Assembly: GCA_965220075.1 (NCBI GenBank)
Contig: OZ244806.1
Span: forward strand, 2,480,001 to 2,544,000
Reading direction: 5' to 3'
DNA length: 64,000 bases
Source of the DNA: G965220075 sp965220075
GTDB taxonomy: Bacteria; Chloroflexota; UBA11872
The position numbers were made by a program, and so were the translations under genes. The notes below the pieces were generated by a model. The model saw only the letters and a list, made by a program, of their open reading frames with translations. It was not told where the DNA came from and searched no databases. Every line of letters starts with the position of its first letter. Position 1 is the first letter of the stretch. Of this stretch, positions 33,329 through 43,447 are shown one piece after another.

Positions 33329-34648
33329 GTGCCGGTCGAAGGCGACTATGAATGCTTCAGTGACGATTGGCGGCGCACCCATCCCGATCTCGTGCTGAAC
33401 CTGCCGAGCGACGCGCCGGCCTACCGCGAGGCGCAGGATCACGTCCTGGTGGACTTCACGCCGGGCGGTGACCTGCTGGCGATCTGGACCATGGCCTGCA
33501 AGGCCTCGGGCGATGACATGGGCGTGTTCTACGCCCGCAGCGGCGACGGCGGCGCGAGCTGGAGCGCACCGGCCTACATCCACGAGCCTGACCCCAGGCC
33601 GGGACAGCTGAGCTCCTTCGGCTTTCCCGTAGTCAGCCGAAGCGGGCGCATCTACTGTTTCTACAACTGGTCGTCGGGAGTTGGCGAGGGTCTCCTCAAC
33701 GCGGTGCTGCGCTGCCGATACTCGGATGACGACGGCCACAGCTGGATCGAGGGGGGCGTGGAAATCCCCTACCGCCGCACCAGGTTCGATCACCCCGATC
33801 CGAGCGTGCAGCCGATCGGCATCGTGTGGCAGAAGCCGGTTCGTGACGCGCTCGACCGTCCGGTCGCCGGTCTTACCAGAACCACGGCGGCCTACGTGCG
33901 ACCGGCCACGGACGCCTCGCACATGGGCGGCCTGCCTAATCGACCGGGCGGGCGGCCGTGGCACCGCTGGATGGGCGAGTGCCGCTGCGAGTTCGTTCGG
34001 TTCGACAACATAGACGAGGGCCCCGACCCGCGCGACGTGCGGGTCACCTGGCTGCCGGATGACGAGGAGTTGATCTGGGTGCCGGTGACGTTCGAGCCGC
34101 AGGCATCCGAGGGGCTGACCTTCTGCCAGGAGCCCGGCCTTGTGCTGCTCCCCGACGACAGGCTGTTCACCGCTATGCGCACGTCCAACGGCGACATCTG
34201 GTACACGGTCTCGGACGACCACGGTCACTCCTGGCGTCCCAGCGAGGTGCTGCGCTCTCGGGACGGCGGTGAGCGCATGCTCAATCCAATCGCGCCGACC
34301 CCGATGTTCCGGCTGGAGGACGGACGCTACCTGCTCTTTCTGCAAAACCACGACGGCTGGGGCTACGGCGGCCACGGTCCCCGTGATCTCAGCAGCCGGC
34401 GGCCGCAGTTTCTATCCGTCGGAGAGTTCCGGCCGGGCGCGCATCAACCGGTCTGGTTCAGCGAACCTCTGTTCCTATTCGACGCCGAGGTGGGGCTGTT
34501 TCCCAACTACATGACCTGGCAGTCGCTGTACGCGAGCATGACCGAGCGGGATGGCCGTCGCATCCTCTGGTACACAGACCGCAAGCTGTTCGCGCTGGGC
34601 CGGTTCATAACCGACGAGATGCTGGCGCCGCTGACCGTGCCGGCCTGA
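33329..34648 (+). CDS. Sialidase-fold (BNR/Asp-box) protein
   Basis: A 439-residue beta-propeller protein. GTG 33329 is preferred over TTG 33290 because AGAGGA lies about nine bases upstream. Asp-box motifs S.D.G..W recur (SGDGGASWS, SDDDGHSWIE, SDDHGHSWRPS), marking blades of the six-bladed sialidase fold. There is no signal peptide, so it is probably cytoplasmic, unlike true secreted sialidases. The related gene at 45540 shares the architecture. Catalytic identity is uncertain; members of this group are often only annotated exo-alpha-sialidase or glycoside hydrolase. Confidence 0.75.
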   Translation: MPVEGDYECFSDDWRRTHPDLVLNLPSDAPAYREAQDHVLVDFTPGGDLLAIWTMACKASGDDMGVFYARSGDGGASWSAPAYIHEPDPRPGQLSSFGFPVVSRSGRIYCFYNWSSGVGEGLLNAVLRCRYSDDDGHSWIEGGVEIPYRRTRFDHPDPSVQPIGIVWQKPVRDALDRPVAGLTRTTAAYVRPATDASHMGGLPNRPGGRPWHRWMGECRCEFVRFDNIDEGPDPRDVRVTWLPDDEELIWVPVTFEPQASEGLTFCQEPGLVLLPDDRLFTAMRTSNGDIWYTVSDDHGHSWRPSEVLRSRDGGERMLNPIAPTPMFRLEDGRYLLFLQNHDGWGYGGHGPRDLSSRRPQFLSVGEFRPGAHQPVWFSEPLFLFDAEVGLFPNYMTWQSLYASMTERDGRRILWYTDRKLFALGRFITDEMLAPLTVPA

Positions 34649-34764
34649 GGAACGCGATCGACAACCGCGCCCGACGCATTCCCGGCGCCGGTCGCGCGCG
34701 CACCTAGTACGATCTTGCGCAACCGTCCGCCCGATCCCAGGGACGGCATGGGGAGCATTTACAC

Positions 34765-35988
34765 ATGGCGCAAGAGTTTGAGGTCCCGGCCAGCCGGCAC
34801 GATCTTCCGTTTCCACCGCCGATGGCGTTTCCCGAGAAGGGCGCTTCCGAGCAGGAGGTGCTCGATGAGGTGCGCGAGCACTTCGACGAGGACCTCTACG
34901 AGGTAGAGCGCAACTTCGGCATCACCTACGTGGGGCCGCCGCACCCGATCACCGAGCGAGTAGCCGAGCTGGCGGCCGGCTCCTACTTCGTCGAATGGGC
35001 GCGCCACATGCTGCCCGGCACCTACCGTCTGGAGAAGGAAGCGGTGCGGATGATGGGGTCGCTGCTCGGCAATCCCAACGCGGTCGGATTCATCACGAGC
35101 GGCGGCACCGAGTCGAACATGTCGGCGATGCGCCTCGCTCGCAACATAGCCAAGAAGCCAAACCCCGAGATGGTGATGCCGGTCACCGCGCATTACAGCT
35201 TCCGGCTTGGCGCCGAGCTGCTGGGCATCCGGCTGCATGAAGTGCCGGTCGGTCCGGACTTCAAGCCGGACATGCGGGCGGTCGAGGCGGCGATCAACGC
35301 CAATACGGTGGGGCTGATCTGCTCGGCGCCGGAGGGCAACTTCGGAATACCCGATCCAGTCGAGGAATTCGCCGACCTGGCGCAGCGCAAAGGACTCTAC
35401 CTGCACGTGGATGCCGCGTTCGGCGGGTTCATCCTCCCGTTCATGCGGGAGTTGGGATACGACGTGCCGGCCTTCGACTTCAGCCTTCCAGGCGTCAGCT
35501 CCATCATGACCGACGGCCACAAGCTGGGCCTGCTGCCGGTGGCCACCGGGTTCTTTCTCGTGCGCGACGCAAAGCTGCTGGAAGCCATCCCCACGGAGCA
35601 GACGTTCATCCACACGCTCACCGCCACCAAGCCGGGCGAGCACGCCGCGGCGGCGTGGGCGGTCATGCAGCATCTGGGCCGTGAGGGATACCGGGAAACC
35701 GTGGGGCGCGCCCTGGAGGCCCGGCAAGTCGTGGTAGACGGCGTGGAATCCATCGAGGGCATGCGCATGGCGGTGAAGCCGGTCATAACGGTCCTCACCT
35801 TCACCTCCGACGTGTACGACGTGGAGAAGATCTACCAGGGACTTCACGCGCGCGGTTGGGGCTGCAGCTACGGGCACATTGCCGGAATAGACCGGATTCG
35901 CCTCTCGTTGCACCCGTTCCGCGACGCTCCGCACGCGGGCGGGTTCGTGCAGGCGCTCGAAGAAGCGGTGGCCGACGTAAAAGGCTGA
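34765..35988 (+). CDS. PLP-dependent amino acid decarboxylase (group II, MfnA/SPL-like)
   Basis: 407 residues of the pyridoxal-dependent decarboxylase family. The PLP lysine is K253 in MTDGHKLGLL, the phosphate/ring contacts are H143 (VTAHYSF) and D216 (HVDAAFGG), and the substrate loop is TSGGTESNM. Length and motif spacing are nearer to archaeal tyrosine/aspartate decarboxylase MfnA and sphingosine phosphate lyase than to GadB. ATG 34765 has GGGGAG nine bases upstream. Substrate is open: Asp, Glu, Tyr or a phospho-sphingoid base. Confidence 0.88.
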   Translation: MAQEFEVPASRHDLPFPPPMAFPEKGASEQEVLDEVREHFDEDLYEVERNFGITYVGPPHPITERVAELAAGSYFVEWARHMLPGTYRLEKEAVRMMGSLLGNPNAVGFITSGGTESNMSAMRLARNIAKKPNPEMVMPVTAHYSFRLGAELLGIRLHEVPVGPDFKPDMRAVEAAINANTVGLICSAPEGNFGIPDPVEEFADLAQRKGLYLHVDAAFGGFILPFMRELGYDVPAFDFSLPGVSSIMTDGHKLGLLPVATGFFLVRDAKLLEAIPTEQTFIHTLTATKPGEHAAAAWAVMQHLGREGYRETVGRALEARQVVVDGVESIEGMRMAVKPVITVLTFTSDVYDVEKIYQGLHARGWGCSYGHIAGIDRIRLSLHPFRDAPHAGGFVQALEEAVADVKG

Positions 35989-36357
35989 CGCGGAGCGCGC
36001 GCGTCACTACTTGCACGTCGTTGCGGGAACGTGGACGCGTGCGCGGCCTCGAAGGCAACCCGCAGCGCCCCGGTGCGGGCCGGTCGCCGGAGCACTTCGA
36101 CCTCCGGGACAAGATGGACGCACCGGCCGCAGTCGCAAAGCCGTAGGTTGCGCGGGCCGGGTTGGGTACCCGTGCGGAGCTGCATACGACGGAGCCGACC
36201 CTATGCGCCAGGGCTCTCGGAGTGGTGATGGAGGCGGACGCCAGACCGCTTGCTTCAAGCCGTGATTGAGTCGGCGCGTCCACCCCTGGCGAGGTTGACC
36301 CGCCCCTCTGAGGACACGCACTCTGGCACACACCTCGAAGCTCGGGGGCGCGCCTAG
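35989..36357. other. Intergenic stretch, nothing recognised
   Basis: About 370 bases between the decarboxylase and the GT-C-associated pair. Frames on both strands are Arg/Ala-rich and without motifs; no hairpin or promoter stands out. Confidence 0.4.
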
Positions 36358-37179
36358 TTGCGGCCGAAAATTGCCCATCGACGATTGGCGGCAGCAGGTG
36401 TCGTGTCCGCTCCGCTCCTTGGCCTGTTGCTGGTCTTGTGGGCGTCGTTCGGACTCGGCCAGCCCTCCCACGAGCAGGGGAGCATCGCCGTCTTACCTCC
36501 GAGTCTGCGAGCGCCATCCTTTCTCTCCGGACCATACGTTCAAGGACATTCCGTTGCACAAGAGCTGGAACTCATCGAGACCATCCGCGCGATAGTCGTC
36601 TGGTTGGCGCCCGCCGAAGGATATGACGAAGCAGAGGCTCTCGTAGAGATCCGGAGAGGCCTCGAAGCAGGATCAATCCGATCGGCGATCGTGCCAGCCA
36701 GAGAAGCGGGCGGCGAGGTGGCGCTGGCTATCGACCCCGCACTCGAACCGGAGGACGTTGGTGCGGAAGGCTTCCTATATCTGATAATTACGGCTGCACC
36801 TGGGTCGGCGCCGGTTCGCGTTGGCATGACGAAAAGGGATTCGTATCCGAGCGGTCTCGCCTTCATCGGCAACCACCCCACCTGGCCAGATCAAGACATC
36901 TACTTCCAGCTCGTCCGTGCAGTCCAGACCCCGACAGATATTGACGGTATCTCACGGCTTATGAGTGGTAACGGCGTTCTCAGGATGGTCTTAGCTGGAC
37001 TGATTATAGTGGCTGTATCCGTGCTCATAGCGACTGGTCTACGCAACATCAGATATCGAATCGTTGCTCTATTAGTAGGCTCGCTGATGCTCCTATTTGC
37101 CGTTGCGATAAGTCTAGATATACTGGACGTCGGGCTGATTCCAAGTCCACAGTTTCCCGTTGCCGCCATTTTGCGATAG
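36358..37179 (+). CDS. Membrane-anchored protein, first gene of a GT-C pair
   Basis: 273 residues. One N-terminal membrane segment (VVSAPLLGLLLVLWASFGLG), a large extracytoplasmic domain of about 160 residues, and two membrane segments at the C-terminus (LRMVLAGLIIVAVSVLIA and VALLVGSLMLLFAVAISL). Stop at 37179 is only three bases before the next ATG, so both are translated together. Start is TTG at 36358 with no ribosome binding site; GTG at about 36403 is an alternative. Base composition is noticeably poorer in GC than the flanks. No family recognised. Confidence 0.65.
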   Translation: MRPKIAHRRLAAAGVVSAPLLGLLLVLWASFGLGQPSHEQGSIAVLPPSLRAPSFLSGPYVQGHSVAQELELIETIRAIVVWLAPAEGYDEAEALVEIRRGLEAGSIRSAIVPAREAGGEVALAIDPALEPEDVGAEGFLYLIITAAPGSAPVRVGMTKRDSYPSGLAFIGNHPTWPDQDIYFQLVRAVQTPTDIDGISRLMSGNGVLRMVLAGLIIVAVSVLIATGLRNIRYRIVALLVGSLMLLFAVAISLDILDVGLIPSPQFPVAAILR

Positions 37180-37182
37180 ACC

Positions 37183-38451
37183 ATGACTGTGCGCATCCAT
37201 ATTCTCGTGCTCCTCGCCTGCATCGTATTCCTCGTATTACGTGCGTTCTTGCAGCCGACTAATTTTGATTTTGATGAGCGTGCTCACGTGATTACCGTCC
37301 GGGATATTTTGGCTTTGGGAGGACTTCCCGGGGCGGAAGCGTTTCCCGGAATAGCTCATGCCGGTCCAGGCCAACCCTATGCGTATCACTACTCGCCTCC
37401 ACTTCCGTATCTGGCTCTTGCGGGTCTCGCAACGCTATCCGCCGTCGATCGGGAAGGCGCACAGCTCCGCACGGCTATGCGGATCGTGTCGGTTGCCATG
37501 GCAAGTCTGACGCTCATCATCGTGGGACTTTCGATTCGCCGGCTAGCTCCGCAATCCGACGGCTGGACCGCATCCACGTTCGCGACTGCCGGTCTGGTTC
37601 TCATGCCGGGCTTTCACTCCGCCGCGGCAAGCGGCTCGCCTGAAAGCCTCATGTTTCTTGCAATAGCGAGTCTCACCGGCGCGGTGATTCACGCGATGCG
37701 CCGCAAGTGGTCCCTAACTGAAACCCTTCTAGTCGGAGCGTCCGCGGCCCTGTTGGTAAGCACACGACAGGTGGGCTACCCGACCCTCATTCTTGTACCG
37801 ATGGCCCTTCTAGGATCAAGGCTGGGACTACGAAATACGATGGTCAGGTTGGGCACGATCGCCTCCGTTACTATCGGTGTGAACTGCTGGTGGATGATCC
37901 GTAGTTATTTGCTTTTTGGCGATCCGGTTGGCGCCGCCGCGCACGTAGAGGCCACGCGCGCCTCGGGCCACTCGCTGTCGACCCGAGAGAATGAGCTTTG
38001 GACAAGATCTTCATCCGCCCTTTTTCCCGAATTCACGCTGCTGTCGTCGACGCCATGGTTTTGGGTCCAGGAATCGAGAATGCTCCTCCGCACGATATGG
38101 ATTGCTCCCGTTGCGCTGGCCGGCTGGATTGCGGCGGTCATCCTGCCTACGCTTTACCTAACGATCCGCTGGGCACGACTTGACACTCACTCAAGGTGGT
38201 CACAGGGGTGGCTGCTGGCGGGCGCCCTGCTCGCTCCCGCCGCAGCATTCGCAATTCAAGTGAGCATCTCTGCACGATACGGCGCGTTCGTGAGCGGACG
38301 CTACGAATTCGCAAACTTGATTCCGTTGGTAATCGTCGTTTCCGGATTGCTCTCGTCATCCGATATACGCAGCTGGCGCTACGTACGCAGCGCCGGTCTC
38401 ATGTTCGCCGGGGCTCTCACCGCCGCCTATCTGGTAGTGATCCTTCCGTAG
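37183..38451 (+). CDS. GT-C-type glycosyltransferase-like membrane protein
   Basis: 422 residues with about ten membrane segments. Near the N-terminus it reads NFDFDERAHVITVRDIL, a first-loop Asp/Glu arrangement like that of GT-C (ArnT/PMT/DUF2142) enzymes, followed by YHYSPPLPYLALAG. These enzymes move sugars from lipid carriers onto lipids or proteins outside the membrane. Its partner gene upstream could be a substrate-binding or regulatory subunit. Composition is lower in GC than the neighbours, suggesting transfer as a unit. Confidence 0.65.
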   Translation: MTVRIHILVLLACIVFLVLRAFLQPTNFDFDERAHVITVRDILALGGLPGAEAFPGIAHAGPGQPYAYHYSPPLPYLALAGLATLSAVDREGAQLRTAMRIVSVAMASLTLIIVGLSIRRLAPQSDGWTASTFATAGLVLMPGFHSAAASGSPESLMFLAIASLTGAVIHAMRRKWSLTETLLVGASAALLVSTRQVGYPTLILVPMALLGSRLGLRNTMVRLGTIASVTIGVNCWWMIRSYLLFGDPVGAAAHVEATRASGHSLSTRENELWTRSSSALFPEFTLLSSTPWFWVQESRMLLRTIWIAPVALAGWIAAVILPTLYLTIRWARLDTHSRWSQGWLLAGALLAPAAAFAIQVSISARYGAFVSGRYEFANLIPLVIVVSGLLSSSDIRSWRYVRSAGLMFAGALTAAYLVVILP

Positions 38452-38863
38452 CCTGACACGCGGAAAAGCCTAGAGCCTCAAGACTTGGCCCGGCCTCCCG
38501 GCGCCACTCGCGAATGGGCGGTGCGTGCCACGCGCGTGCGAATGCTCCCGGCCCACCACTTGCTCTGACGCCGCCAGGAGGCACGTGGGGACGCAAGCGA
38601 GACGGCACGCGCGCAGATTGAGATTCAACGGCCAGTCCTGCTGGTCCTCTCCATCACGAAGCCCCGCATGATTGGGAAAGTTGCCTAACTCGCCGGCCAA
38701 CGTAACGAGGCGTAGCCGAAACCGGTGCAAACGTCATCATGGGTCATGAGCGGTGTATCTCCTTCGCCTCATTAGTTGCTCCCAACGATATGAAGCGCGC
38801 GCCGCTCCCTGGCGTCAGGCCAAACCGACTCCAGGTGTCGCGTCCACTCCGGCCGAGGACACT
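38452..38863. other. Intergenic stretch, nothing recognised
   Basis: About 410 bases between two converging units (GT-C pair plus, permease minus). No frame, repeat or hairpin I can support. Confidence 0.4.
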
Positions 38864-41713
38864 CTAAGCGTGCTCGCCGCCGAACTTGATTGCCTCGTGA
38901 GTGCGCACGCGCCGGATCACCTTCACCACCAGGGGAAGCACGAGAGCCAGCGCGACTCCCAGCACCACGAAGAGCTTGCCGATGTCGCCCCAGGCAGTGA
39001 CCGCTAAGTAGGCAGGAGTGCGCTCGGCTTCCGAGGCGCCAAGCTGCATGAAGGGTATGAACAACACCCCCGTCACGATCCCCAGAGCCGTGCCGACGAC
39101 TGTCCCCAGGAGGACCAACAAGCCGTTCTCGAATGTGACCAGCGTAACCATCTGACCCCGCGACAGCCCGATGGCTCGCAATATCCCGAACTCGGGCAGC
39201 CGGCGGCGAAACGAGATGACAGCGTAAGAAGCAAGGCTCACGACAGTAAGCAGGACCGCGATCGCGAATCCTCCCGTCAGGATTCCCAGGGTTCCGACCT
39301 GCGTGGCGTCATTGCGCGCCTGCTCGATCAGCCGGCCCGCGTCGAACGCCTGAATGACCCGGAAATCCAGCTCACGCAACCCGGTTATCAGCTCATCGGC
39401 GGCAACGCCGGGGCGCAGGCGAGCCAAAACGTCCCAGGGCGACTGACCAACCCAGCGCTCGACGTATCCCAGGTCCGCAACGGCGAAGAAACCGTCCCTC
39501 GGATAGTGGGTGGGGAAGGCGTCGATCCAGCCTGCCACGAAGAAGTCCAGCGCCGTGGATCCCAGCAACACCTGGACAGGGTCGCCCAGCTGCAGCTCCG
39601 GCAGCTCGGCCGCCAGTCGTCGGTCGACTAGCAACGCGCGGTCGTCGCGGATCATCGCGTTCATCAGGGCCGGCAGCGAAGCCGGGGCGAAGTCACGGCG
39701 CCAGTGCACGGTATTCGCGAACACTCCGGGGTCCACGCCGTAGAGCGTGGCGGTCCGGCTATAGGAAAACGGCCCGCCCGAGAGCCTGACGACTGCTTCA
39801 TCGCTCCAAAGACGCGCCGCCGCCTCTACCGCGGGAGCACCATCAGCGCGGACGTCCAGATGCCCTTCGGTGGGGGGCATGCGCCAGATGTCGCGGTCGG
39901 GATCGAATTCACCGTACTCCTCGAAGAAGGCATCGGCGCCAATTCTGAAGAACGCGCGGTCTTCCACGTTCCGGTTGATGGTGGCCGCCATGGACGCGCT
40001 GAAAGACCCGGCCGCAAAGGTCACGATCAGGAGAACCAGGAGAGCGGTGAACGGGCCTGGCCGGCGGCCGACCTGCCGCAAGCTGAGGAACAGCCCAACC
40101 CCATATACGCGCGACCCGGCCCAGGCAAGGAACCGAACGATCCATGGGACGGCGCGCAGGAACAGCAACGACATAGCCAGGATGAAGGCGAAGGGAATGA
40201 TGACCAGCAGGCTTCGCGTGAGGGGCTGGGCATCCGGGCCTAAGGCTGGCAGCAAGTCCCAGGTTCGCAGGCTGACGAATCCGTAGATGGCGGCTCCCAG
40301 CAGCGCGAAGTCGAGGAAGTATCTCTGGTGCAGCGGCTTACGCCGGATCCGCGTGATCTCGCCCCGGTGAGTCACGACGGACCGGCCGGCGGCCACTATC
40401 ACGGGTCCCAGCATGGCAAGTATTCCCAGCGCAACAGGCGCAGCGCCCAGCAGGTAGTGGCTTGCCGTCAGCTCGAATCGCAGGCCGGTCCGGTCGGTGA
40501 ACTCCAGAAAGCCAAGGGTCTTACCCATCGCTTGTGCGAACGCCATGCCCAGGAATGGACCCACCGCCATCGCCAGCCCGCCCAGCAGCAAGCCCTCCAC
40601 GGCATAGAGCGCGACGATCTGAAAGGCGCCGGCGCCGCGGCTCTTCAGCATGGCGATTTCGCCGCTCTGCTCATCGACCACCATCCCCGCCGAGAGGGCC
40701 ATGAATGCGAGGACCAGCGCCACCACCGGGGCGCTCAGGGCAAAGAGCGTTAGCTCTATGGCGGAGCGCTGCTGGTCGGCGGCGACGAGGATTCGGTCCA
40801 GCCGGGTATGCACGGTCGCGTTGGGCAGGGTGGCCGCGGCCAGGGGATCGAGTCTGCGCAATCCGCCGATTACGCGCTGATAGTTCGCCGCGCGGATGGC
40901 GTCGGGATCGAAGCTCGAGAACCAGGCCGAGCTGCCATACAAGGAGGGCTTGAGCGCCAGCAGGCCGCTCAGGAGCGCTTCGCGGTCGACGAAAAGGGCG
41001 CCGCGCTCGAGGTGAGCGCTCTCCTCGAACCAGTAGATGGAGCTGGGATCACGCCGCTCGAAACGGCCCACCAGCTCCACGCCGAATGCGAAAGATTCGT
41101 CTTTGGCGGCGTCGTAATGGGTCAGCCTGATCCGATCCCCAACCAGCAGGCCGTGTTCGTCCAGAGCACGCGAGATCATCATTCCTTCGATAACAAGGGT
41201 GCTCTGGCCGGAGGGGTCTTGGGCGGTTGCGAGTTGCGCCGATGGCAGCCGGCCTTCCAGCAGCTCTATGTGCTCAGCCAGCCCGGTCATTGCCACCAGA
41301 GAGCCGAAGACGAGGGAGTGAAGCCGCAGCTCCTCGCCGGACGGCCCGAAACCCTCCACCTGGGCTATGCGGTCCGACTCCAGGTAGTGCACGCGCATCC
41401 GCTCGGTAAGTCCCGCCATGTCGGCTACCTGGCTCTCGAACACGCGGGCGGCACGCCGGTATTGCGCGAGATCGGTGTCGCCTTCTCGCGGCCATGCCTC
41501 GGTGTGGCGGATCACGACACTGGAAGCGAGCGGGCTGCTAGACCGCTCGATCTCGTGTCTGAGCAGGAAGTCGCTGAAGCCGCCGGCGTAGAGGGGAACC
41601 GCCGTAATGAGAGCGACGCTGACGACCATGCCCAGCACTACCGTCAACATGGCGGGACCGCTGCGCAGCAGGCGCCGCAAGGCGAGTCCCGCCAGGCCGG
41701 GCCCGAGCATCAC
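38864..41713 (-). CDS. FtsX-family ABC transporter permease (long form)
   Basis: 949 residues with the double FtsX/MacB-PCD plan: one N-terminal membrane helix (MLTVVLGMVVSVALITAVPL), a first extracytoplasmic domain to about 310, a four-helix membrane block (about 320-440), a second extracytoplasmic domain, and a C-terminal FtsX block (GGFAIAVLLTVVSLASYAVIS, EFGILRAIGLSRGQMVTLV). The GLSRGQM loop is the FtsX coupling signature. Start is GTG 41713 or ATG 41710, immediately after the stop of the HlyD-like gene. This type acts with an ATPase to drive mechanotransmission or lipoprotein export; no ATPase gene is adjacent in the window. Confidence 0.85.
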   Translation of the reverse strand: MMLGPGLAGLALRRLLRSGPAMLTVVLGMVVSVALITAVPLYAGGFSDFLLRHEIERSSSPLASSVVIRHTEAWPREGDTDLAQYRRAARVFESQVADMAGLTERMRVHYLESDRIAQVEGFGPSGEELRLHSLVFGSLVAMTGLAEHIELLEGRLPSAQLATAQDPSGQSTLVIEGMMISRALDEHGLLVGDRIRLTHYDAAKDESFAFGVELVGRFERRDPSSIYWFEESAHLERGALFVDREALLSGLLALKPSLYGSSAWFSSFDPDAIRAANYQRVIGGLRRLDPLAAATLPNATVHTRLDRILVAADQQRSAIELTLFALSAPVVALVLAFMALSAGMVVDEQSGEIAMLKSRGAGAFQIVALYAVEGLLLGGLAMAVGPFLGMAFAQAMGKTLGFLEFTDRTGLRFELTASHYLLGAAPVALGILAMLGPVIVAAGRSVVTHRGEITRIRRKPLHQRYFLDFALLGAAIYGFVSLRTWDLLPALGPDAQPLTRSLLVIIPFAFILAMSLLFLRAVPWIVRFLAWAGSRVYGVGLFLSLRQVGRRPGPFTALLVLLIVTFAAGSFSASMAATINRNVEDRAFFRIGADAFFEEYGEFDPDRDIWRMPPTEGHLDVRADGAPAVEAAARLWSDEAVVRLSGGPFSYSRTATLYGVDPGVFANTVHWRRDFAPASLPALMNAMIRDDRALLVDRRLAAELPELQLGDPVQVLLGSTALDFFVAGWIDAFPTHYPRDGFFAVADLGYVERWVGQSPWDVLARLRPGVAADELITGLRELDFRVIQAFDAGRLIEQARNDATQVGTLGILTGGFAIAVLLTVVSLASYAVISFRRRLPEFGILRAIGLSRGQMVTLVTFENGLLVLLGTVVGTALGIVTGVLFIPFMQLGASEAERTPAYLAVTAWGDIGKLFVVLGVALALVLPLVVKVIRRVRTHEAIKFGGEHA

Positions 41714-41715
41714 GG

Positions 41716-43338
41716 TCAGTAGGACTGGAAGATCACGGCGCCTTCCTGGAGCCCGTCGGTGATTTCGATTTCGTCATCGCTGCGGATGCCGGTGCGCACC
41801 CGGATGCTGCGCCGCCGGCCGTCGACCAGCGCCTCCACGAAATCGCGGTAGTTGACGGTCCGCACCGCGGTCAGGGGCACCTTCAACACGTCCTGCTTGA
41901 CCTCCAGGGTGATCTTCAACGCGGCGCGCATGCCGATCTCGACCCCGGCGTCAGCCCAATCCACCGCGACCGTGGCCTCGTTGACGCGCGTGGTCCCTCC
42001 CCCGGGCGCGGAGATTTCGTGGGGCAGAACGACCAGCCGCCCCTTGAACACCTGTCCTTCCAAGCCGCCGATTACGACCTCCACGTCCTGCCCCACGGCC
42101 AGCAGATCCTCCTGCGCGCGGGGGACAGACGCTTCGACCAGCAGCACGCTGGGATCGGCCATCTCGAGAATCTTGTCGGCCGGCTTGACCTCCCAGCCAG
42201 GCACGCGGACCACGTAGGTGACCACGCCGTCGAACGGGGCCATGAGCTGGTGGTCCAGAGTTGGCTTTTGAAGCGATGCGAGTCGCGCACGGGCGGTATT
42301 GGCAGCCTCGCGCAGCAGGGCGGCATCGCGGGCGTTGCCGGAGAATGCGGCCTGCAAGTCGGCCAGAGCGGTCTTGGCGGCGTCTCGCTCGATCGTGGCC
42401 GCCTGCAAGGCGCGCCGAGCGTGCTGCAAACTCGCTTCGTCCGCTTTCTTGCCCAGCTCCTCCAGGGCGCTCTCCGCCAGCCGCAGCTCGGCCTGCGCCA
42501 CGCTCAGCGAGGCGCGCGCCGCCTGCAAGTCCGGAGGGCCTTCGGGACGCTCGAGCAAGCCGAGCCGGTAGCGGGCTTGCGCCAATGCCAGATCCACCCG
42601 CGCGGCGCTTTCCTCGGCCGCCGCTAGCGCCCGCTTGCCGCCCGGCCCCTGGGCGGTCCGCAGCGCGTCACGCTCCTCCTGAGCGGCCGCCGCCTCGAGC
42701 TCCCGCGCAGCCGCCTGCGCCCGGGCGGCCGCGATCGCTTGGGGGAGCGTGGTCTCGATGCGTTGGGCCGAGGCGGAGCGATCCGCGATCCCAGCCTCAG
42801 CAACAACCACGGCGGCCCGCGCGCTCGCAAGCTCCGCCGGGGAGGCCCCCGCGAGGAGCGTGTCGAGTTCCACCGCGCGCGCGCTGACCCGGTTCGCGGC
42901 GAGCAGGAGCTCTCGCTCGGCCGCCGCCTGCTCGGCCGCAAGCGCGGCCTGCGCCGACTTCAGCCGGTCCTCGGCACTCTTCAGCTCGGCACGCGCGGCG
43001 GCGATCTGGGCTTCACGATCGCCCGTGTCCAGCTGCGCCACGACATCGCCGACCCTTACTGCGTCGCCGCGCTTCACGTCGACCGTCTTGAGCACTCCCG
43101 GAACATTGAAGGACAAAGCCGCTTGCACCTCGGCCACAACGCGGCCATCCAAACGGACCGCCTGCTCGATCGGGCCGCGCTCGACCTCGACGGTGGGGCG
43201 GTCCAGAAAGCTGGGCGGGGCGGCTATAAGCGCGGGGGAACCAGCGCTGCCTTCGGGGCCGGACTCGCAGGCCGCGACAACGACGCCCGCCAAGAGCAAC
43301 AGCGCGGCGCTTCGCAAGGTTCTATTCACCACGGGCAC
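41716..43338 (-). CDS. HlyD/MacA-like membrane-fusion lipoprotein
   Basis: 540 residues. Signal peptide with lipobox VVAAC (Cys at about residue 24). Barrel-sandwich hybrid begins at VERGPIEQAVRLDGRVVAEV, a coiled coil about 250 residues long follows (Ala/Glu/Arg/Gln-rich, RAELKSAEDRLKSAQAALAA and onward), then the second half of the hybrid (LMAPFDGVVTYVVRVPGWEV) and a C-terminal beta domain (DVEVVIGGLEGQVFKGRL). It pairs with the FtsX permease that begins two bases downstream. In Gram-negatives these form MacAB-type efflux; in an organism without an outer membrane, cell-surface peptide or lipid transport is more likely. Confidence 0.85.
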   Translation of the reverse strand: MPVVNRTLRSAALLLLAGVVVAACESGPEGSAGSPALIAAPPSFLDRPTVEVERGPIEQAVRLDGRVVAEVQAALSFNVPGVLKTVDVKRGDAVRVGDVVAQLDTGDREAQIAAARAELKSAEDRLKSAQAALAAEQAAAERELLLAANRVSARAVELDTLLAGASPAELASARAAVVVAEAGIADRSASAQRIETTLPQAIAAARAQAAARELEAAAAQEERDALRTAQGPGGKRALAAAEESAARVDLALAQARYRLGLLERPEGPPDLQAARASLSVAQAELRLAESALEELGKKADEASLQHARRALQAATIERDAAKTALADLQAAFSGNARDAALLREAANTARARLASLQKPTLDHQLMAPFDGVVTYVVRVPGWEVKPADKILEMADPSVLLVEASVPRAQEDLLAVGQDVEVVIGGLEGQVFKGRLVVLPHEISAPGGGTTRVNEATVAVDWADAGVEIGMRAALKITLEVKQDVLKVPLTAVRTVNYRDFVEALVDGRRRSIRVRTGIRSDDEIEITDGLQEGAVIFQSY

Positions 43339-43447
43339 CTGGGTCTAGGGCATGCCGGCAGACGCGTCGTGCGCGAGCCAGCGGGATTCTACTGAGTCGC
43401 CGGGGCCGCAACGGCGGCAACGGGATCCAAACGGCTATCGGACCGGG

